A stretch of 49,754 nt of DNA, taken from CAYWGR01 sp964458015. Its GTDB lineage: Bacteria > Planctomycetota > Planctomycetia > Pirellulales > Thermoguttaceae. The stretch lies in the NCBI GenBank assembly GCA_964458015.1, contig CAYWGR010000016.1, forward strand, positions 1 through 49,754, in the 5' to 3' direction. The notes beneath the pieces were generated by a model, which was not told the DNA's origin, searched no databases, and saw only the letters and a program-made list of their open reading frames with translations. The position numbers and the translations under genes are program-made. Each line of letters opens with the position of its first letter. Position 1 is the first letter of the stretch. Positions 33,501 through 41,722 of the stretch are shown here, one piece after another.

Positions 33501-33896
33501 GAGGGGTACATTCCGCGCAGCTATGTGCCTGATATGCGTCTGAAGATCGACCTGTACCGTCGTTTGGCCCGGGTGTCGAACATGACGGAACTTCAAGACC
33601 TGGGCTTGGAACTGGTGGACCGCTTCGGCCAGCCCCCCCCGGTGGTCCAGAAACTGCTGGAGATGGCCGAGATTCGCATCGCGGCCCATCGCTGGCGCAT
33701 TACCTCGATCCATCTCGAAGATCCCTATGCCGTATTCACTTACGCTTCGGGCAAGCGGATCGAACAATTGGCCAGTCTCAGCGCGGGTAAGCTGCGGATT
33801 GTGGATAATCGGAGCGCGTATCTGCCCTTGGAAAATCCGACGGGTTCGCCGGAATCGGTGGTTGGCGAAGTGAAATCGCTGTTGCAGCGAGAGTAA
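30549..33896 (+). CDS. mfd: transcription-repair coupling factor Mfd
   Basis: This 1115-aa ATP-dependent DNA translocase releases stalled RNA polymerase and recruits the Uvr excision proteins. The N-terminal UvrB-like part has GSSCALVAAAL and FSIRGGILDIFAPDWDDPVR. The RNA-polymerase-interacting module, CarD-like, is near 457 (LREGDLVVHVGHGIARYRGL). Walker A is GDVGFGKT (about 608-615). The DEEQ box is in IIDEEQRFG (about 709). Motifs V and VI (ATTIVESGLDIPNAN, LRGRVGRYKNRAYCY) and the TRCF domain follow. Residues about 275-317 are encoded by a heptamer array (GAGVRGQGSEKAASGQWPVA...) and interrupt the N-terminal part without breaking the frame. The ATG at 30549 is chosen over GTG 30519; neither has a good ribosome site. 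Confidence 0.95.
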   Translation: MADAERAASASDRLMQLAGCLRSEAGFAEVVQSLVEGHAATLDGVWGSSCALVAAALADRVPASLVVVCPQVDQVDELIEDLALFTRLKPERFPALETFDGAEYDDVFGQRLHLLKMLQVDVPPKLVATSIQSLLQPVPSRETLERQTRLLRVGETATVEELARWLAESRFFNTPAVTLPGEFSIRGGILDIFAPDWDDPVRIEFFGDEIESIRRFEISSQRSLESLASINVTIISRGTNDNAHLADYLPPQSWFLLLEPMELEHQGRQYVERMADQGAGVRGQGSEKAASGQWPVASESDPKSRNPEITKSQISNPFAYHTVSDVLKQVFRFPSVAASAVAVGSLETTYRMKIESVERFSGDINRVRDELDEAGAGQEVFVVCQTEAEVRRLGDIFGATQAAQQGRLFFPLGSLQSGFRMVPERIVLLSSGELFRRTDLRRPSRRRLSRVIDSFLELREGDLVVHVGHGIARYRGLKLLEKNGQIEEHLELEFAGHTKLYVPSTKIGLVQKYIGGAKSRPTLAKLGGRLWEKQKERVEESVNDLAADMLELQAARASRPGITFPLDTEWQREFDASFPYHETPDQLITIDAIKHDMSLSRPMDRLLCGDVGFGKTEMAMRAAFKAIDAGYQVAVLVPTTLLCEQHLRTFTQRMAEFPFEIASLSRFATRKQQTETIRRLAEGSMDIVIGTHRLAQHDVQFHNLGLVIIDEEQRFGVEVKERLKALRQIVDILTMTATPIPRTLHMGLMGLRDISNLETPPEDRLAVETRVARFEPELVRHAVLRELNRGGQIFFIHNRVEDIQVVAKRLRQIVPEAKMAVAHGQMHEDDLEQVMLNFIDRRYDMLLATTIVESGLDIPNANTIFINEGDRYGLADLHQLRGRVGRYKNRAYCYLLIDPNKNLTPNAAKRLRAIEEFSDMGAGFAIAMRDLEIRGAGNILGTEQSGHIAAIGYELYCDLLEHAVRTLKHLPPKTSIEVDVDLPGEGYIPRSYVPDMRLKIDLYRRLARVSNMTELQDLGLELVDRFGQPPPVVQKLLEMAEIRIAAHRWRITSIHLEDPYAVFTYASGKRIEQLASLSAGKLRIVDNRSAYLPLENPTGSPESVVGEVKSLLQRE
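31373..31500 (+). repeat. heptamer repeat array 6 inside mfd
   Basis: The array reads GGATCAG, GGGGCAG, GGGTCAG, GGGGCAG, GGGTCAG, AGAAAGC, GGCCAGT three times, GGCTAGT, GAGTCAG, then inverted-type units ending in ATCCCGA, AATCCCG, AAATCCC, CTAATCCC. It encodes about 43 residues with no stop in the used frame. It shows the same class of element and the same two-arm layout as the intergenic arrays. Confidence 0.9.
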
Positions 33897-33969
33897 CTCC
33901 ACGTCTATAATCCCGCCCGCTTGTCAACCGACCTCGCGACGATAACCTCCTCGTGGAGAATCGAAATCC

Positions 33970-35259
33970 GTGCGATTCATTATCATCATCCATAGCCTGT
34001 TGCTGGGAACCCTGTTGGCAACCGCGGCGGTTGTGCCTTCTTGCGTTGCGCAGGAATGGTCAGCCGGCGGAGGCCAAGGCTACACACCGATGGCGCCGAT
34101 GGGGCCCGTGACGTCGCCCAATTTGAATCAATCGGCGGTTCCTAGTGCGCCGCGGCAACAAGGCGTTGCATCGCGCCCGACGACTTGGCCCGACGGCGGA
34201 AGCAATGCGTCGCCTTGGCCGCGGCCTTCGGAAGCGGATATGGCGCCGGTGGGCGAGGTGAAAGCGTGCGAGGGCATTCGGATTATTGGGCGCGTCGGCT
34301 CCGTGGCGATTCTCGAAAGCGAAGTGGCCGGCACGGTCAACGAAATCATCGAGATGAACAAGGACCGCATTCCACCCGATCAACTGGAGAAGCAGCGCGA
34401 GCTTCTGATCCAACAGCGGTTAAAGAATATCATTGAGATGAAACTGATTTATCTCGATGCCAAGCGGTCGATTCCGGAAGAAGGCTGGCCGCATATCGAA
34501 AAGCAGATTCTCAAGCAGTACGAGGATATGGAACTCGATCGGATGATGAAGAAGGCCGGCGTCAGCACGGCCCGCGAGTTCGACCAGAAGCTTCGTTCGC
34601 TCGGCACGTCGTTGGATCGCGAAAAGAAGTCTTACGTTGAGCGCACGTTGGCACAGCAATGGGTTCGGCAGCAAATCAAACGCGACGAAGAAATCACCTA
34701 CGACCAGATGGTGGCTTATTATCGCGGCCATCAAAACGAATTCACCGCGCCTGCCCGGGCGCGCTGGGAACATCTGATGGTTCGTTATGGGAAATACCCG
34801 ACGAAAGTCGCGGCATTCGAGGCCATTGCCCAATTGGGAAACCAAGTTGTGCTTCAGGGCCGGCCGTTTGCCGAAGTGGCCCGAGCCGGTTCCGACGGCA
34901 TCACGGCGGCCCAAGGAGGCGTCCGCGATTGGACGGCCAAAGGCGGCTTGGTCAATGAAGAGATGGACAAAGCCCTGTTCAGCCTGCCTGTGGGCCAAAT
35001 GAGCCCGATCATTCAAGGCCCCGACGGCTATCATATCATTCGCGTCACGGAACGCGAGGAGGAAGCCGTGCGTCCGTTCTTGGAAGCACAGGTCGATATC
35101 CGGCAGAAGATCGTCGAGCAGCGGTCGCAAAAACAATTCCGCGAATATATGGCGAAATTGGAAGCAAGGACGCCCGTTTGGACCATCTACGGCGATCTGA
35201 ATAAGAAGGAACCGGAACAGGTTGCCTCGCCGCCGAGACGGCAGCCGGTCATGCGATAG
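33970..35259 (+). CDS. PpiC/SurA-like peptidyl-prolyl isomerase, exported
   Basis: This 429-aa protein starts with GTG and has a signal peptide (FIIIIHSLLLGTLLATAAVV). A SurA-like N-terminal chaperone region includes GSVAILESEVAGTVNEII and IEMKLIYLDAKRSIPEEG. It is followed by a PpiC-type parvulin domain at about 250-375 (LMVRYGKYPTKVAAFEA, GVRDWTAKGGLV, GYHIIRVTEREEE). It should help fold outer-membrane or periplasmic proteins. It is 73 bases after mfd and may be in the same transcript, which is not a usual pairing. Copy B of a dispersed repeat lies just beyond its stop. Confidence 0.85.
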   Translation: MRFIIIIHSLLLGTLLATAAVVPSCVAQEWSAGGGQGYTPMAPMGPVTSPNLNQSAVPSAPRQQGVASRPTTWPDGGSNASPWPRPSEADMAPVGEVKACEGIRIIGRVGSVAILESEVAGTVNEIIEMNKDRIPPDQLEKQRELLIQQRLKNIIEMKLIYLDAKRSIPEEGWPHIEKQILKQYEDMELDRMMKKAGVSTAREFDQKLRSLGTSLDREKKSYVERTLAQQWVRQQIKRDEEITYDQMVAYYRGHQNEFTAPARARWEHLMVRYGKYPTKVAAFEAIAQLGNQVVLQGRPFAEVARAGSDGITAAQGGVRDWTAKGGLVNEEMDKALFSLPVGQMSPIIQGPDGYHIIRVTEREEEAVRPFLEAQVDIRQKIVEQRSQKQFREYMAKLEARTPVWTIYGDLNKKEPEQVASPPRRQPVMR

Positions 35260-35295
35260 ATGCCGATCTGCCGTTGTTCCACAGCCCGGCATTTC

Positions 35296-35394
35296 AAAAT
35301 GTTCGTGCCGGCGGTTTTGCCGTGCGAAGCCGAGAGCAGCTTGTCTGGTGGTGAGACTTCGCGGAGATCGCAGTTTATGCGACCTTGCCCCACT
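35296..35394. repeat. dispersed ~95-bp repeat, copy B
   Basis: It shares AAATGTTCGTG(C/T)CGG, (T/C)TGCGAAGCCG, GCTTGT and TTGCCCCA(C/T)TCT with copy A at 9112-9204. The hairpin of copy A is decayed here (AAGCCGAGAGCAGCTT). It sits between convergent genes. Confidence 0.6.
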
Positions 35395-35417
35395 CTGCAA
35401 TGAGAAATGCGTACCAG

Positions 35418-36461
35418 TTATGCGCCCCATTGATGGATGGATTCGTAGAGGGCCACGATATTTTCGGTCGGCGTGTTCGGCTGGAGATTGTGGCATGGTC
35501 CGCAGATCCAGCGAGCGTCGCGATAAATGTTTATGCTTTCCCGCACTTCGCGAGATACGTCGTCGGGAGTGCCGAACGGGAGCGTTTGCTGGTTGTCGAT
35601 CGAGCCGTGAAAGATGATTCGCCCGCCGAAATCGGCAACGAGTTTTTCGCGTTCCATGCCGGGGCAACGCCACTGAATAGGGTTCAGGATTTCAATGCCC
35701 ACCCGGTCGATCAAATCGGGCAAGAACAAGCGTGCGGCGCCGTCGGTGTGATACATCACATGAACGCCGAACGAGCGGGCCAACTCGGCCATCTTGATCT
35801 GATTCGGCATAAGAAAACGGCGATACATGGACAAACTTATCAGCGGACCGGTCTGTGAGCCTAAGTCTTCGGCAACAAAGGTCGTATCGATGCGGCCAGG
35901 ACCTGCTTCGAATATCCGGCGATGATGCTCGCAATAAAAATCGAAGATATGGCCCAAAATGGCGTCGGCGATCTCCGGCCGAAGAGCCAAATCCTCCATC
36001 GACGTTTGCAGACCGCGCAGATAACCATACAGCAAAAAAGGCTCATAGCATCCGGCGTGAATTGCCCGGAATCCGTCGTCGTGCTCAAGGGCATGCGTTA
36101 TCGCACTGTAATCGAACTCATCGCACGAAGGCCAGCGATGAGCATGAACGTCGGCGACGCTCTCGGCGCGGGCTAGCGGAAGCGTTTCCGGTTCAAGATA
36201 AGCGCCCGAACCATAGGAAACCGATCGGTAGACGATGCCCCACATATCGGCGTTGGGAGAACGGTCCGGAGGACGATTCCAAATAGGTTCAACCATCCGG
36301 CGTGCGTCGATATGCAGCCGACGATACAACGCTTCGTCATCGACGCAGCCTAAATCACGTCGCAGCCGTGTAGTAACCTCTTCGGTCGCTTGGTAATCCG
36401 TTGGAATACGATCAGGCGTTTGGCGATTCAACAGTGCCAGCCAGCGCTCACGCGGAGTCAT
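35418..36461 (-). CDS. uroporphyrinogen decarboxylase-family protein (methyltransferase/catabolic type)
   Basis: This 347-aa TIM-barrel protein belongs to the UroD/MtbA superfamily. It carries TPRERWLALLNRQTPDRIPT at the start, LYGYLRGLQTSMEDLALRPE in the middle, and VHVMYHTDGAARLFLPDLI then FHGSIDNQQTLPFGTPDDV later. Members include heme enzymes and corrinoid methyltransferases; this subtype recurs in sugar-catabolic clusters of planctomycetes, where it is not a heme enzyme. The ATG at 36461 has AAAGG seven bases upstream; earlier in-frame starts lack spacing. It ends the operon with the isomerase-like and Gfo/Idh genes, 37 bases after the former. Confidence 0.8.
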   Translation of the reverse strand: MTPRERWLALLNRQTPDRIPTDYQATEEVTTRLRRDLGCVDDEALYRRLHIDARRMVEPIWNRPPDRSPNADMWGIVYRSVSYGSGAYLEPETLPLARAESVADVHAHRWPSCDEFDYSAITHALEHDDGFRAIHAGCYEPFLLYGYLRGLQTSMEDLALRPEIADAILGHIFDFYCEHHRRIFEAGPGRIDTTFVAEDLGSQTGPLISLSMYRRFLMPNQIKMAELARSFGVHVMYHTDGAARLFLPDLIDRVGIEILNPIQWRCPGMEREKLVADFGGRIIFHGSIDNQQTLPFGTPDDVSREVRESINIYRDARWICGPCHNLQPNTPTENIVALYESIHQWGA

Positions 36462-36498
36462 CGTCATGCCTTTCGATCCAGCCAATCTCTGGAAATAG

Positions 36499-37425
36499 TT
36501 ATCTGCAAATCATGTTATCGAGAAATTGACGAGCTTTACGGGCTTCGGTCAACAACTGAGGCAGTTCACCCGACGTCAATGTTTCGATGAGCAGGGGGCC
36601 ACCGACGAATCCGCCCTGTTTCAGTTTTGCAAAGACGGCTGGAAAATCAACTTGGCCATCGCCCGGCGTAACGTCAACCTGTTTCGGATGTCGATAATCC
36701 TTGATACACCAGCCTGTGACCATGCCGCCGAGAGTCGCAGCGTCTTCAACCGGATTTACTTTAGCGTCGGAATAGAAAAGGATGTTGCCGGCGTCGTACC
36801 AGATTGTGAAGTTTTCGCGGCCTACTTTCTTGATAGCCTTGTGCAATTGCGTACCGGTGGCATTCAGCCCGCCGTGCGGTTTGATCGTCAGTCCTATCTT
36901 TTTTTCCTTCGCATAATCGCAGCAATCGGCAACCGCTCCAAAATAGGCATCATAATGTCCGGCATCGCTGATTCCGCCCAACAGCACAGTTTTCGCTCGG
37001 GCCGCGACACTGAGATCAATCAAGTGTCGGAGGTCCGTGGTGGCTGAATCGCGGTTTTGCGAGTCGATTTCGCCGCCATAAAGCGACAGTATCTCCAGCC
37101 CACGTTTTTGGGCTTCTTCACCGACGCGAACGGCGTGATCCAGCTTATCACGAACCGAAATAACCAGCCCGGATGTGGAGTTGGACGTCATCAGACCAAC
37201 ATACTTCATACCTGCTTCGACGATGGCGTCAAATGCCGTGCGGTAATCATACTTGGCCCAGGGCCGCGTGTAGCAGCCAATTTGCCATGTCTGGTTGCTT
37301 GCGTGTGCGTCAGCAGCGGCCTTGCCGTTGCTGTTTGTTATTACAGCACCTGCCCAGACGGCCACACCCAGCGAGGTTGTACGATATAAAAAATCACGTC
37401 GCGAATGGAAATTATCAACTCTCAT
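36499..37425 (-). CDS. Tat-exported sugar-phosphate isomerase/epimerase-like protein
   Basis: This 308-aa protein starts with a twin-arginine signal (FHSRRDFLYRTTSLGVAVWA) and then an AP-endonuclease-2/xylose-isomerase-like TIM barrel (PF01261). Metal-site strands include GLTIKPHGGLNATGTQLHKA, NFTIWYDAGNILFY, and GGMVTGWCIKDYRH; the last residues include GPLLIETLTSGEL. Such proteins isomerise or epimerise sugars or inositols. It lies in the middle of the catabolic operon, 12 bases after the Gfo/Idh stop, so it is likely co-transcribed. Export through Tat suggests a periplasmic role. The substrate is not identifiable. Confidence 0.85.
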   Translation of the reverse strand: MRVDNFHSRRDFLYRTTSLGVAVWAGAVITNSNGKAAADAHASNQTWQIGCYTRPWAKYDYRTAFDAIVEAGMKYVGLMTSNSTSGLVISVRDKLDHAVRVGEEAQKRGLEILSLYGGEIDSQNRDSATTDLRHLIDLSVAARAKTVLLGGISDAGHYDAYFGAVADCCDYAKEKKIGLTIKPHGGLNATGTQLHKAIKKVGRENFTIWYDAGNILFYSDAKVNPVEDAATLGGMVTGWCIKDYRHPKQVDVTPGDGQVDFPAVFAKLKQGGFVGGPLLIETLTSGELPQLLTEARKARQFLDNMICR

Positions 37426-37437
37426 TAGACGTTCCTC

Positions 37438-38757
37438 TTAGCTTGCGTCAACGGCGAATTTTGGTTTGGTCGTTTCCCACTTGCCACTGGTGAAATCAGG
37501 ACATTTCACCGGCGTGCTGCCTGAGGCGATTGATTGTTGCGAGAGAGGGAAGACGACGCTCATCACAACGGAATCATAAACGTCGATCGGCGTTTGCGTC
37601 TTCGCGCGGACCGCACGGACGAATTCTAGCAGTTCGAGGACATCGGTGCCGCCGTGACCCATCTGGAGCGTTTCTTTCGGCAAGCTTTTCCACAGCGAGT
37701 GGTCGTATTTCGCTTGGTACGGCGGGAAAGGTTCCCACTGCTCCGATGCGGGGCTGACGCCTTCGATATAGACGGCATCACGTTGCTCGTTATACAGGCC
37801 GCGAGTGCCTTGAATCTGCCAGCGGTTATCGTAAGGCCGGGGCAACTGCATATCCATCGCAATGACAATCGTGTTGCCCTTCACGGTTTTAATCATCGTG
37901 GTCACAATGTCGCCCTGAAGATAAGGTAGTTTCGCCTCGGGGGAATCCTTGCCGAATTGGCGTTCCAATTGGTCCTTGATGCCCAGGGATCGGGAAGACA
38001 TGGAAACCAGGTAATCAAACCGGTCGCCGCAGTTGATGTCCATCCAGCTTAAGACCGGCCCAAGGCTATGCGTAGGGTATTGATCCGCGTTGCGAGCCAG
38101 GAGATGCTTGCTTTTCCAGCAGATCTTGCCCTGGCCGTCAAAATACCAGGCCATGCAATTGTGGGAATGGGCACAGTGGCAGTGGACAATCTCGCCGAGC
38201 AACCCCTTGCGAATCATATTCAACACCGCCAAATTGTCGCGGCGGTAGCTCCAGTTTTCCAGCATCATGCATGGCACGCCGGTAGCCTCGTGCGTTTTCA
38301 CTAAATCCCAGCATTGGTCGAGCGTGATGGCGCAAGGCACTTCAACCGCGGCATATTTACCGGCCTTCATCGCACAGACAGCCATCGGCGTATGCAATTC
38401 CCAGGGCGTGGCAATCAGCACGGCGTCGAGATCCTTGCGAGCCATCATGCGTTGATAGTCGGTTTCGCCCTGGGTGTAGAGTTCCGGTTTCGGACGTCCC
38501 GAGGCAACGATGAGGTTTTGCGCCCGCGTTGCGTTGCCGGGGTTGATATCGCACACGGTGGGCACGTCAACGTCTTTCATGGCGAGGAGAAGGCTCAACA
38601 AACCGGTGCCGCGTCCTCCCACACCGACGCATCCGATGCGGACAGGTTTTTGATCGTCCGATGCCCAGGCGAGGGCTGGACGACTTAGCATCAAGCCGGC
38701 GGCCGCAGCCGAGCCAACTTTGAGAAAATCACGGCGGATGACTGGATGATCGAACAT
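37438..38757 (-). CDS. Tat-exported Gfo/Idh/MocA-family oxidoreductase, GH109-like
   Basis: This 439-aa protein begins with a Tat signal (RRDFLKVGSAAAAGLMLSRP). A Rossmann NAD-binding domain follows (IGCVGVGGRGTGLLSLL; AVLIATPWELHTPMAVCAMK; VEVPCAITLDQCWDLV). The segment CMMLENWSYRRDNLAVLNMI with GLLGEIVHCHCAHSHN resembles GH109 alpha-N-acetylgalactosaminidases, which use NAD transiently to cleave glycosides. A plain dehydrogenase remains possible. GGAGA lies upstream of the ATG at 38757, which is preferred to a start 45 codons earlier. It is the first gene of the three-gene operon and diverges from the AraC regulator. Confidence 0.85.
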   Translation of the reverse strand: MFDHPVIRRDFLKVGSAAAAGLMLSRPALAWASDDQKPVRIGCVGVGGRGTGLLSLLLAMKDVDVPTVCDINPGNATRAQNLIVASGRPKPELYTQGETDYQRMMARKDLDAVLIATPWELHTPMAVCAMKAGKYAAVEVPCAITLDQCWDLVKTHEATGVPCMMLENWSYRRDNLAVLNMIRKGLLGEIVHCHCAHSHNCMAWYFDGQGKICWKSKHLLARNADQYPTHSLGPVLSWMDINCGDRFDYLVSMSSRSLGIKDQLERQFGKDSPEAKLPYLQGDIVTTMIKTVKGNTIVIAMDMQLPRPYDNRWQIQGTRGLYNEQRDAVYIEGVSPASEQWEPFPPYQAKYDHSLWKSLPKETLQMGHGGTDVLELLEFVRAVRAKTQTPIDVYDSVVMSVVFPLSQQSIASGSTPVKCPDFTSGKWETTKPKFAVDAS

Positions 38758-39086
38758 GATGATTCTCCAAGCGTGGATTACAAGGCGGGGTGTCGATGAC
38801 CGGGGTATGCGAGTGCTCAAAAACACGGCGGGCAAGCCCGCCCGCTTCACGGTGTATTTATTTTGGCCTCGGAAATTATTGAGCACGTGCAAAACGATAC
38901 TGCCAATAAATTAACCTTTGCACGAGAAATAGCAAGAAACAATAAATCCAATCTGTTGTGCAATTGTTCGGCGTTCATAACTAGGATAATGGCATATATT
39001 TGTTATAATAGTTATTCATTTGTGCTAATGTCCTTGATTTATTGAGAGATTTCCAGTTTTCGATCTGTCATCGCAAAAGCTCGGCA
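38758..39086. promoter_or_regulatory. AT-rich control region between catabolic operon and AraC gene
   Basis: Perfect 8-bp arms CGTGCAAA (38886-38893) and TTTGCACG (38917-38924) flank a 23-base spacer. A third GTGCAA half-site is at 38958-38963. Such spaced sites suit an AraC-type dimer. TGTTATAAT (39001-39009) is an extended -10 element and could start the araC-type gene. A hairpin GGCGGGC-AA-GCCCGCC (38827-38842) lies in the leader of the opposite operon. No gene is present. The AT-rich composition contrasts with its neighbours. Confidence 0.55.
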
Positions 39087-39980
39087 ATGAACTACATCAA
39101 AGACGAATTCCGATATCTTTCGGTGGCGCCGCGCGATTGTCAGTGGGGGCTTTATGTCACGGCAGCGGGGGCTCAGTTCGTTCCGGCAAACGCTGGGTTT
39201 CGATCCAAGGGCCATTCGCCCGCTCATGATTACCTTTGGCAGCAAGGCCGGAAGTTGCAGGAATATGCCATCGTCTATGTGATTCAAGGCCAGATTGAGT
39301 TCGAGACGGAATCGATCGGCAGGACGTTCGTGGATGCCGGCACGGCGATTCTTCTTTTTCCCGAAATATGGCATCGCTATCGTCCTGTCGAGCAGATCGG
39401 ATGCAACAGTTATTGGGTAACATTTCAGGGCGACTATGCCGATCGCTTATGCCGGCAGGGTTTTCTGTCACCCGGGACGCCACTGTTGGCAACGGGGATG
39501 GACGAGCTTGTTTTGCGGCCGTTTACAAGCCTGTTGGATCGCACGCGTAGTCAGCCGTTTGGGTTTCAGCCGCTTTTGGCGGCCGATCTACTGGCAATTA
39601 TCGCGGGCATGATTGCCGCGGTTCAGCAACGGCAGACGAGCAGCCACATCCAAAAAGCGGTCGATGAGGCGAAGGCGGCAATGGAAGCTGCCGATAGCTT
39701 GCCAAGCATCGAAGATATCGTACAAGCTTCCGGTCTGGGGCGCAGCCGATTTTTTCAGGTTTTTAAGGAATGCACCGGCGTTACGCCCTATCAGTATCAC
39801 CTTCAGTTGAGGATGAATAGGGCGAGAGAATTGCTCCGAGGATCAGCCATGTCGGTCAAGGAGGTTGCCGCCGTGCTGAAGTTCAACAGTGTTTACCAGT
39901 TTTCGCGGATATTTTCGCAGAAAACCGGGATGTCGCCTAGTCAGTATCGCCGCTTGATACTGGCCGGCAACCCTGTATAA
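39087..39980 (+). CDS. AraC-family transcriptional regulator
   Basis: This 297-aa protein has an N-terminal cupin-like sensing domain (YAIVYVIQGQIEFETESIG, VDAGTAILLFPEIWHRYRPV). A C-terminal double HTH of AraC type follows (SIEDIVQASGLGRSRFFQVF, TPYQYHLQLRMNRARELL, VKEVAAVLKFNSVYQFSRIF, TGMSPSQYRRL). It diverges from the three-gene catabolic operon and is its likely regulator, responding to an unknown sugar. ATG 39087 is used; an earlier TTG at 39042 is unlikely. The next gene, pdxJ, starts nine bases after its stop. Confidence 0.92.
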   Translation: MNYIKDEFRYLSVAPRDCQWGLYVTAAGAQFVPANAGFRSKGHSPAHDYLWQQGRKLQEYAIVYVIQGQIEFETESIGRTFVDAGTAILLFPEIWHRYRPVEQIGCNSYWVTFQGDYADRLCRQGFLSPGTPLLATGMDELVLRPFTSLLDRTRSQPFGFQPLLAADLLAIIAGMIAAVQQRQTSSHIQKAVDEAKAAMEAADSLPSIEDIVQASGLGRSRFFQVFKECTGVTPYQYHLQLRMNRARELLRGSAMSVKEVAAVLKFNSVYQFSRIFSQKTGMSPSQYRRLILAGNPV

Positions 39981-39989
39981 TTGTTGCCT

Positions 39990-40703
39990 ATGCCTCTACT
40001 TGGTGTAAATATCGATCATGTTGCCACGGTGCGGCAAGCCCGTCGGACGAACGAGCCGGACCCTGTTTGGGCGGCTGCGTTGGCCGAAATGGGCGGGGCC
40101 GATGGCATTACCCTGCACCTGCGCGAGGACCGCCGCCACATTTCCGACCGCGATTTGCGGATTTTACGCGAGACGGTCACGGTGAAGCTGAATTTGGAGA
40201 TGGCTTGCGAGTCGGAAATCCTGGCGATTGCCTGCGAGGTGAAGCCCGACCAGACGACGCTCGTGCCTGAAAAACGGGAAGAGATCACCACGGAGGGGGG
40301 GCTCGATATTTGCAGCCAGCGTGACCGTGTAGCCCGCGCCGTCGACCAATTACACAAGGCCGGCATCTCGGTCAGCTTGTTTCTCGACCCGGATCCTCGG
40401 CAAATCGAGGCTGCCGCCGCTTTGGGAGCCGATGCGGTAGAATTGCACACCGGGCAATATGCCTTGGCGCTGCCGGGGCATCAGCAGGAAAAAGAGTTGG
40501 CCAACATCCAACAAATGGGGGCTATCATTCTTCAGGCAGGCCTTACCCTTCATGCCGGTCATGGGCTGACGTATCGCAACGTTCGTCCCGTGGCGGTCAT
40601 TCCAGGAATGCACGAATTGAACATCGGCCATAGCATCGTCGCCCGCGCGATCATGGTCGGTTTTGAGGAAGCCGTTCGCAAGATGAAACAACTGGTAATG
40701 TGA
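39990..40703 (+). CDS. pdxJ: pyridoxine 5'-phosphate synthase
   Basis: This 237-aa enzyme condenses 1-deoxyxylulose 5-phosphate with 3-amino-2-oxopropyl phosphate to form pyridoxine 5'-phosphate, the last ring-closing step of vitamin B6 synthesis. The motifs are conserved: LGVNIDHVATVRQARRT, ITLHLREDRRHI, VTVKLNLEMA, LVPEKREE, VELHTGQYA, LHAGHGLTYRNV and ELNIGHSIVARAI. The length fits the family. The ATG at 39990 is preferred over TTG 39981. No clear ribosome site is visible; translation may depend on the preceding gene nine bases upstream. Confidence 0.96.
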   Translation: MPLLGVNIDHVATVRQARRTNEPDPVWAAALAEMGGADGITLHLREDRRHISDRDLRILRETVTVKLNLEMACESEILAIACEVKPDQTTLVPEKREEITTEGGLDICSQRDRVARAVDQLHKAGISVSLFLDPDPRQIEAAAALGADAVELHTGQYALALPGHQQEKELANIQQMGAIILQAGLTLHAGHGLTYRNVRPVAVIPGMHELNIGHSIVARAIMVGFEEAVRKMKQLVM

Positions 40704-40704
40704 G

Positions 40705-40822
40705 TTGCCAGTTATCAGTTGTCCGTTTTCAGTTCTTGCCTGGATCGAATGTGCAAAACGACTGAAAGCTGAAAACTGAATGCTGACGACGGATAACCGA
40801 TTACAGAAAACAGATTGCAATT
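40705..40822. repeat. heptamer repeat array 7, inverted, before dapA
   Basis: The left arm is TTGCCAG, TTATCAG, TTGTCCG, TTTTCAG, TTCTTGC (40705-40739). The right arm is nine units, from GACTGAA (40760) to TGCAATT (40822), in the opposite orientation. The right end is three bases before the dapA ATG, so the gene lacks a normal ribosome site. Confidence 0.85.
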
Positions 40823-40825
40823 ACC

Positions 40826-41719
40826 ATGCCAACACGTAGCGAAGAATTTGCCGGTCTTTCGGTAGCCATGATCACGCCGTTCCGCGACGGCCAAGTGGAT
40901 ATCGATGCATTGCAGAGCCAAGTCGAGTTCCAGATCGAGGCCGGTACGACGTGCGTTTGCCCGGTGGGAACAACGGGCGAGTGCCCCACGATTTCGCATC
41001 CTGAGCACGAGCGCGTGATTTCGGCCGTGGTCGAGGCTTCCGCCGGGCGCATCAAGGTGATGGCCGGGACCGGCTCGAACAGCACGGAAGAAGCCTTGCG
41101 TTTGACCCGCTGGGCCGCCCACGCCGGCGCCGACGCCGCGTTGGTCGTTGCACCTTATTACAACAAGCCGACGCAAGAAGGCTTCTATCAGCATTTCAAA
41201 GCGCTTGCCCAGGCGGTGGATATTCCGATCTGCGTTTACAACATTCCCGCTCGAACCGGTAAGAACATCGAGCCGGATACCATCATTCGGATGGCCGAGT
41301 TGCCCAACATTACGATGGTCAAAGAGGCCACCGGCTCGCTCGACCAAGCTTCGCAGATCATCGGCAATACGGATTTGACCGTTTTGAGCGGCGACGACAG
41401 TTTGACATTACCGTTGATGTCGGTTGGCGCCCGGGGCGTCGTGTCGGTGGTGGGCAACATCGTTCCCAAAGACATGATCGCGCTGCTCCAAGCTTTCGAG
41501 GCGGGCAACATTGCCGAAGCACAACGCTGGCACAACAAGCTGTTTCCGCTCTGCCGCGATATGCTTGGCTTATCGACCAACCCGATTCCCATCAAAGCCG
41601 CGATGCAGATGCTCGGCCGCGACACCGGCGATTTGCGCATGCCGCTGGTGCGTTTGAGCGACGCCGAGGAAGCGAAATTGCATACGACCTTGGTTCGCTA
41701 CGGTTTGCTAAAGAAGTAG
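40826..41719 (+). CDS. dapA: 4-hydroxy-tetrahydrodipicolinate synthase
   Basis: This 297-aa enzyme condenses pyruvate with aspartate semialdehyde in lysine and diaminopimelate synthesis. DapA motifs are complete: AMITPFRDGQVDIDAL, CPVGTTGECPTI (substrate Thr pair), VAPYYNKPTQEGFYQHFKAL, VYNIPARTG (Tyr near 135), ITMVKEATGSLDQASQI (Schiff-base Lys near 163) and SVVGNIVPKDMI. The start is fixed by the conserved N terminus; the bases before it are a heptamer array. The next glycosyltransferase gene begins three bases after its stop, so these two are likely one transcript. Confidence 0.96.
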   Translation: MPTRSEEFAGLSVAMITPFRDGQVDIDALQSQVEFQIEAGTTCVCPVGTTGECPTISHPEHERVISAVVEASAGRIKVMAGTGSNSTEEALRLTRWAAHAGADAALVVAPYYNKPTQEGFYQHFKALAQAVDIPICVYNIPARTGKNIEPDTIIRMAELPNITMVKEATGSLDQASQIIGNTDLTVLSGDDSLTLPLMSVGARGVVSVVGNIVPKDMIALLQAFEAGNIAEAQRWHNKLFPLCRDMLGLSTNPIPIKAAMQMLGRDTGDLRMPLVRLSDAEEAKLHTTLVRYGLLKK

Positions 41720-41722
41720 TCG

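Noticed and set aside
32841..33902. 353-aa minus-strand frame antisense to mfd
   Set aside because: The opposite strand encodes conserved helicase motifs, and this frame shows none.
34420..35673. 417-aa minus-strand frame antisense to the PpiC gene
   Set aside because: It is low-complexity and has no start signal; part of it is translation of the dispersed repeat.
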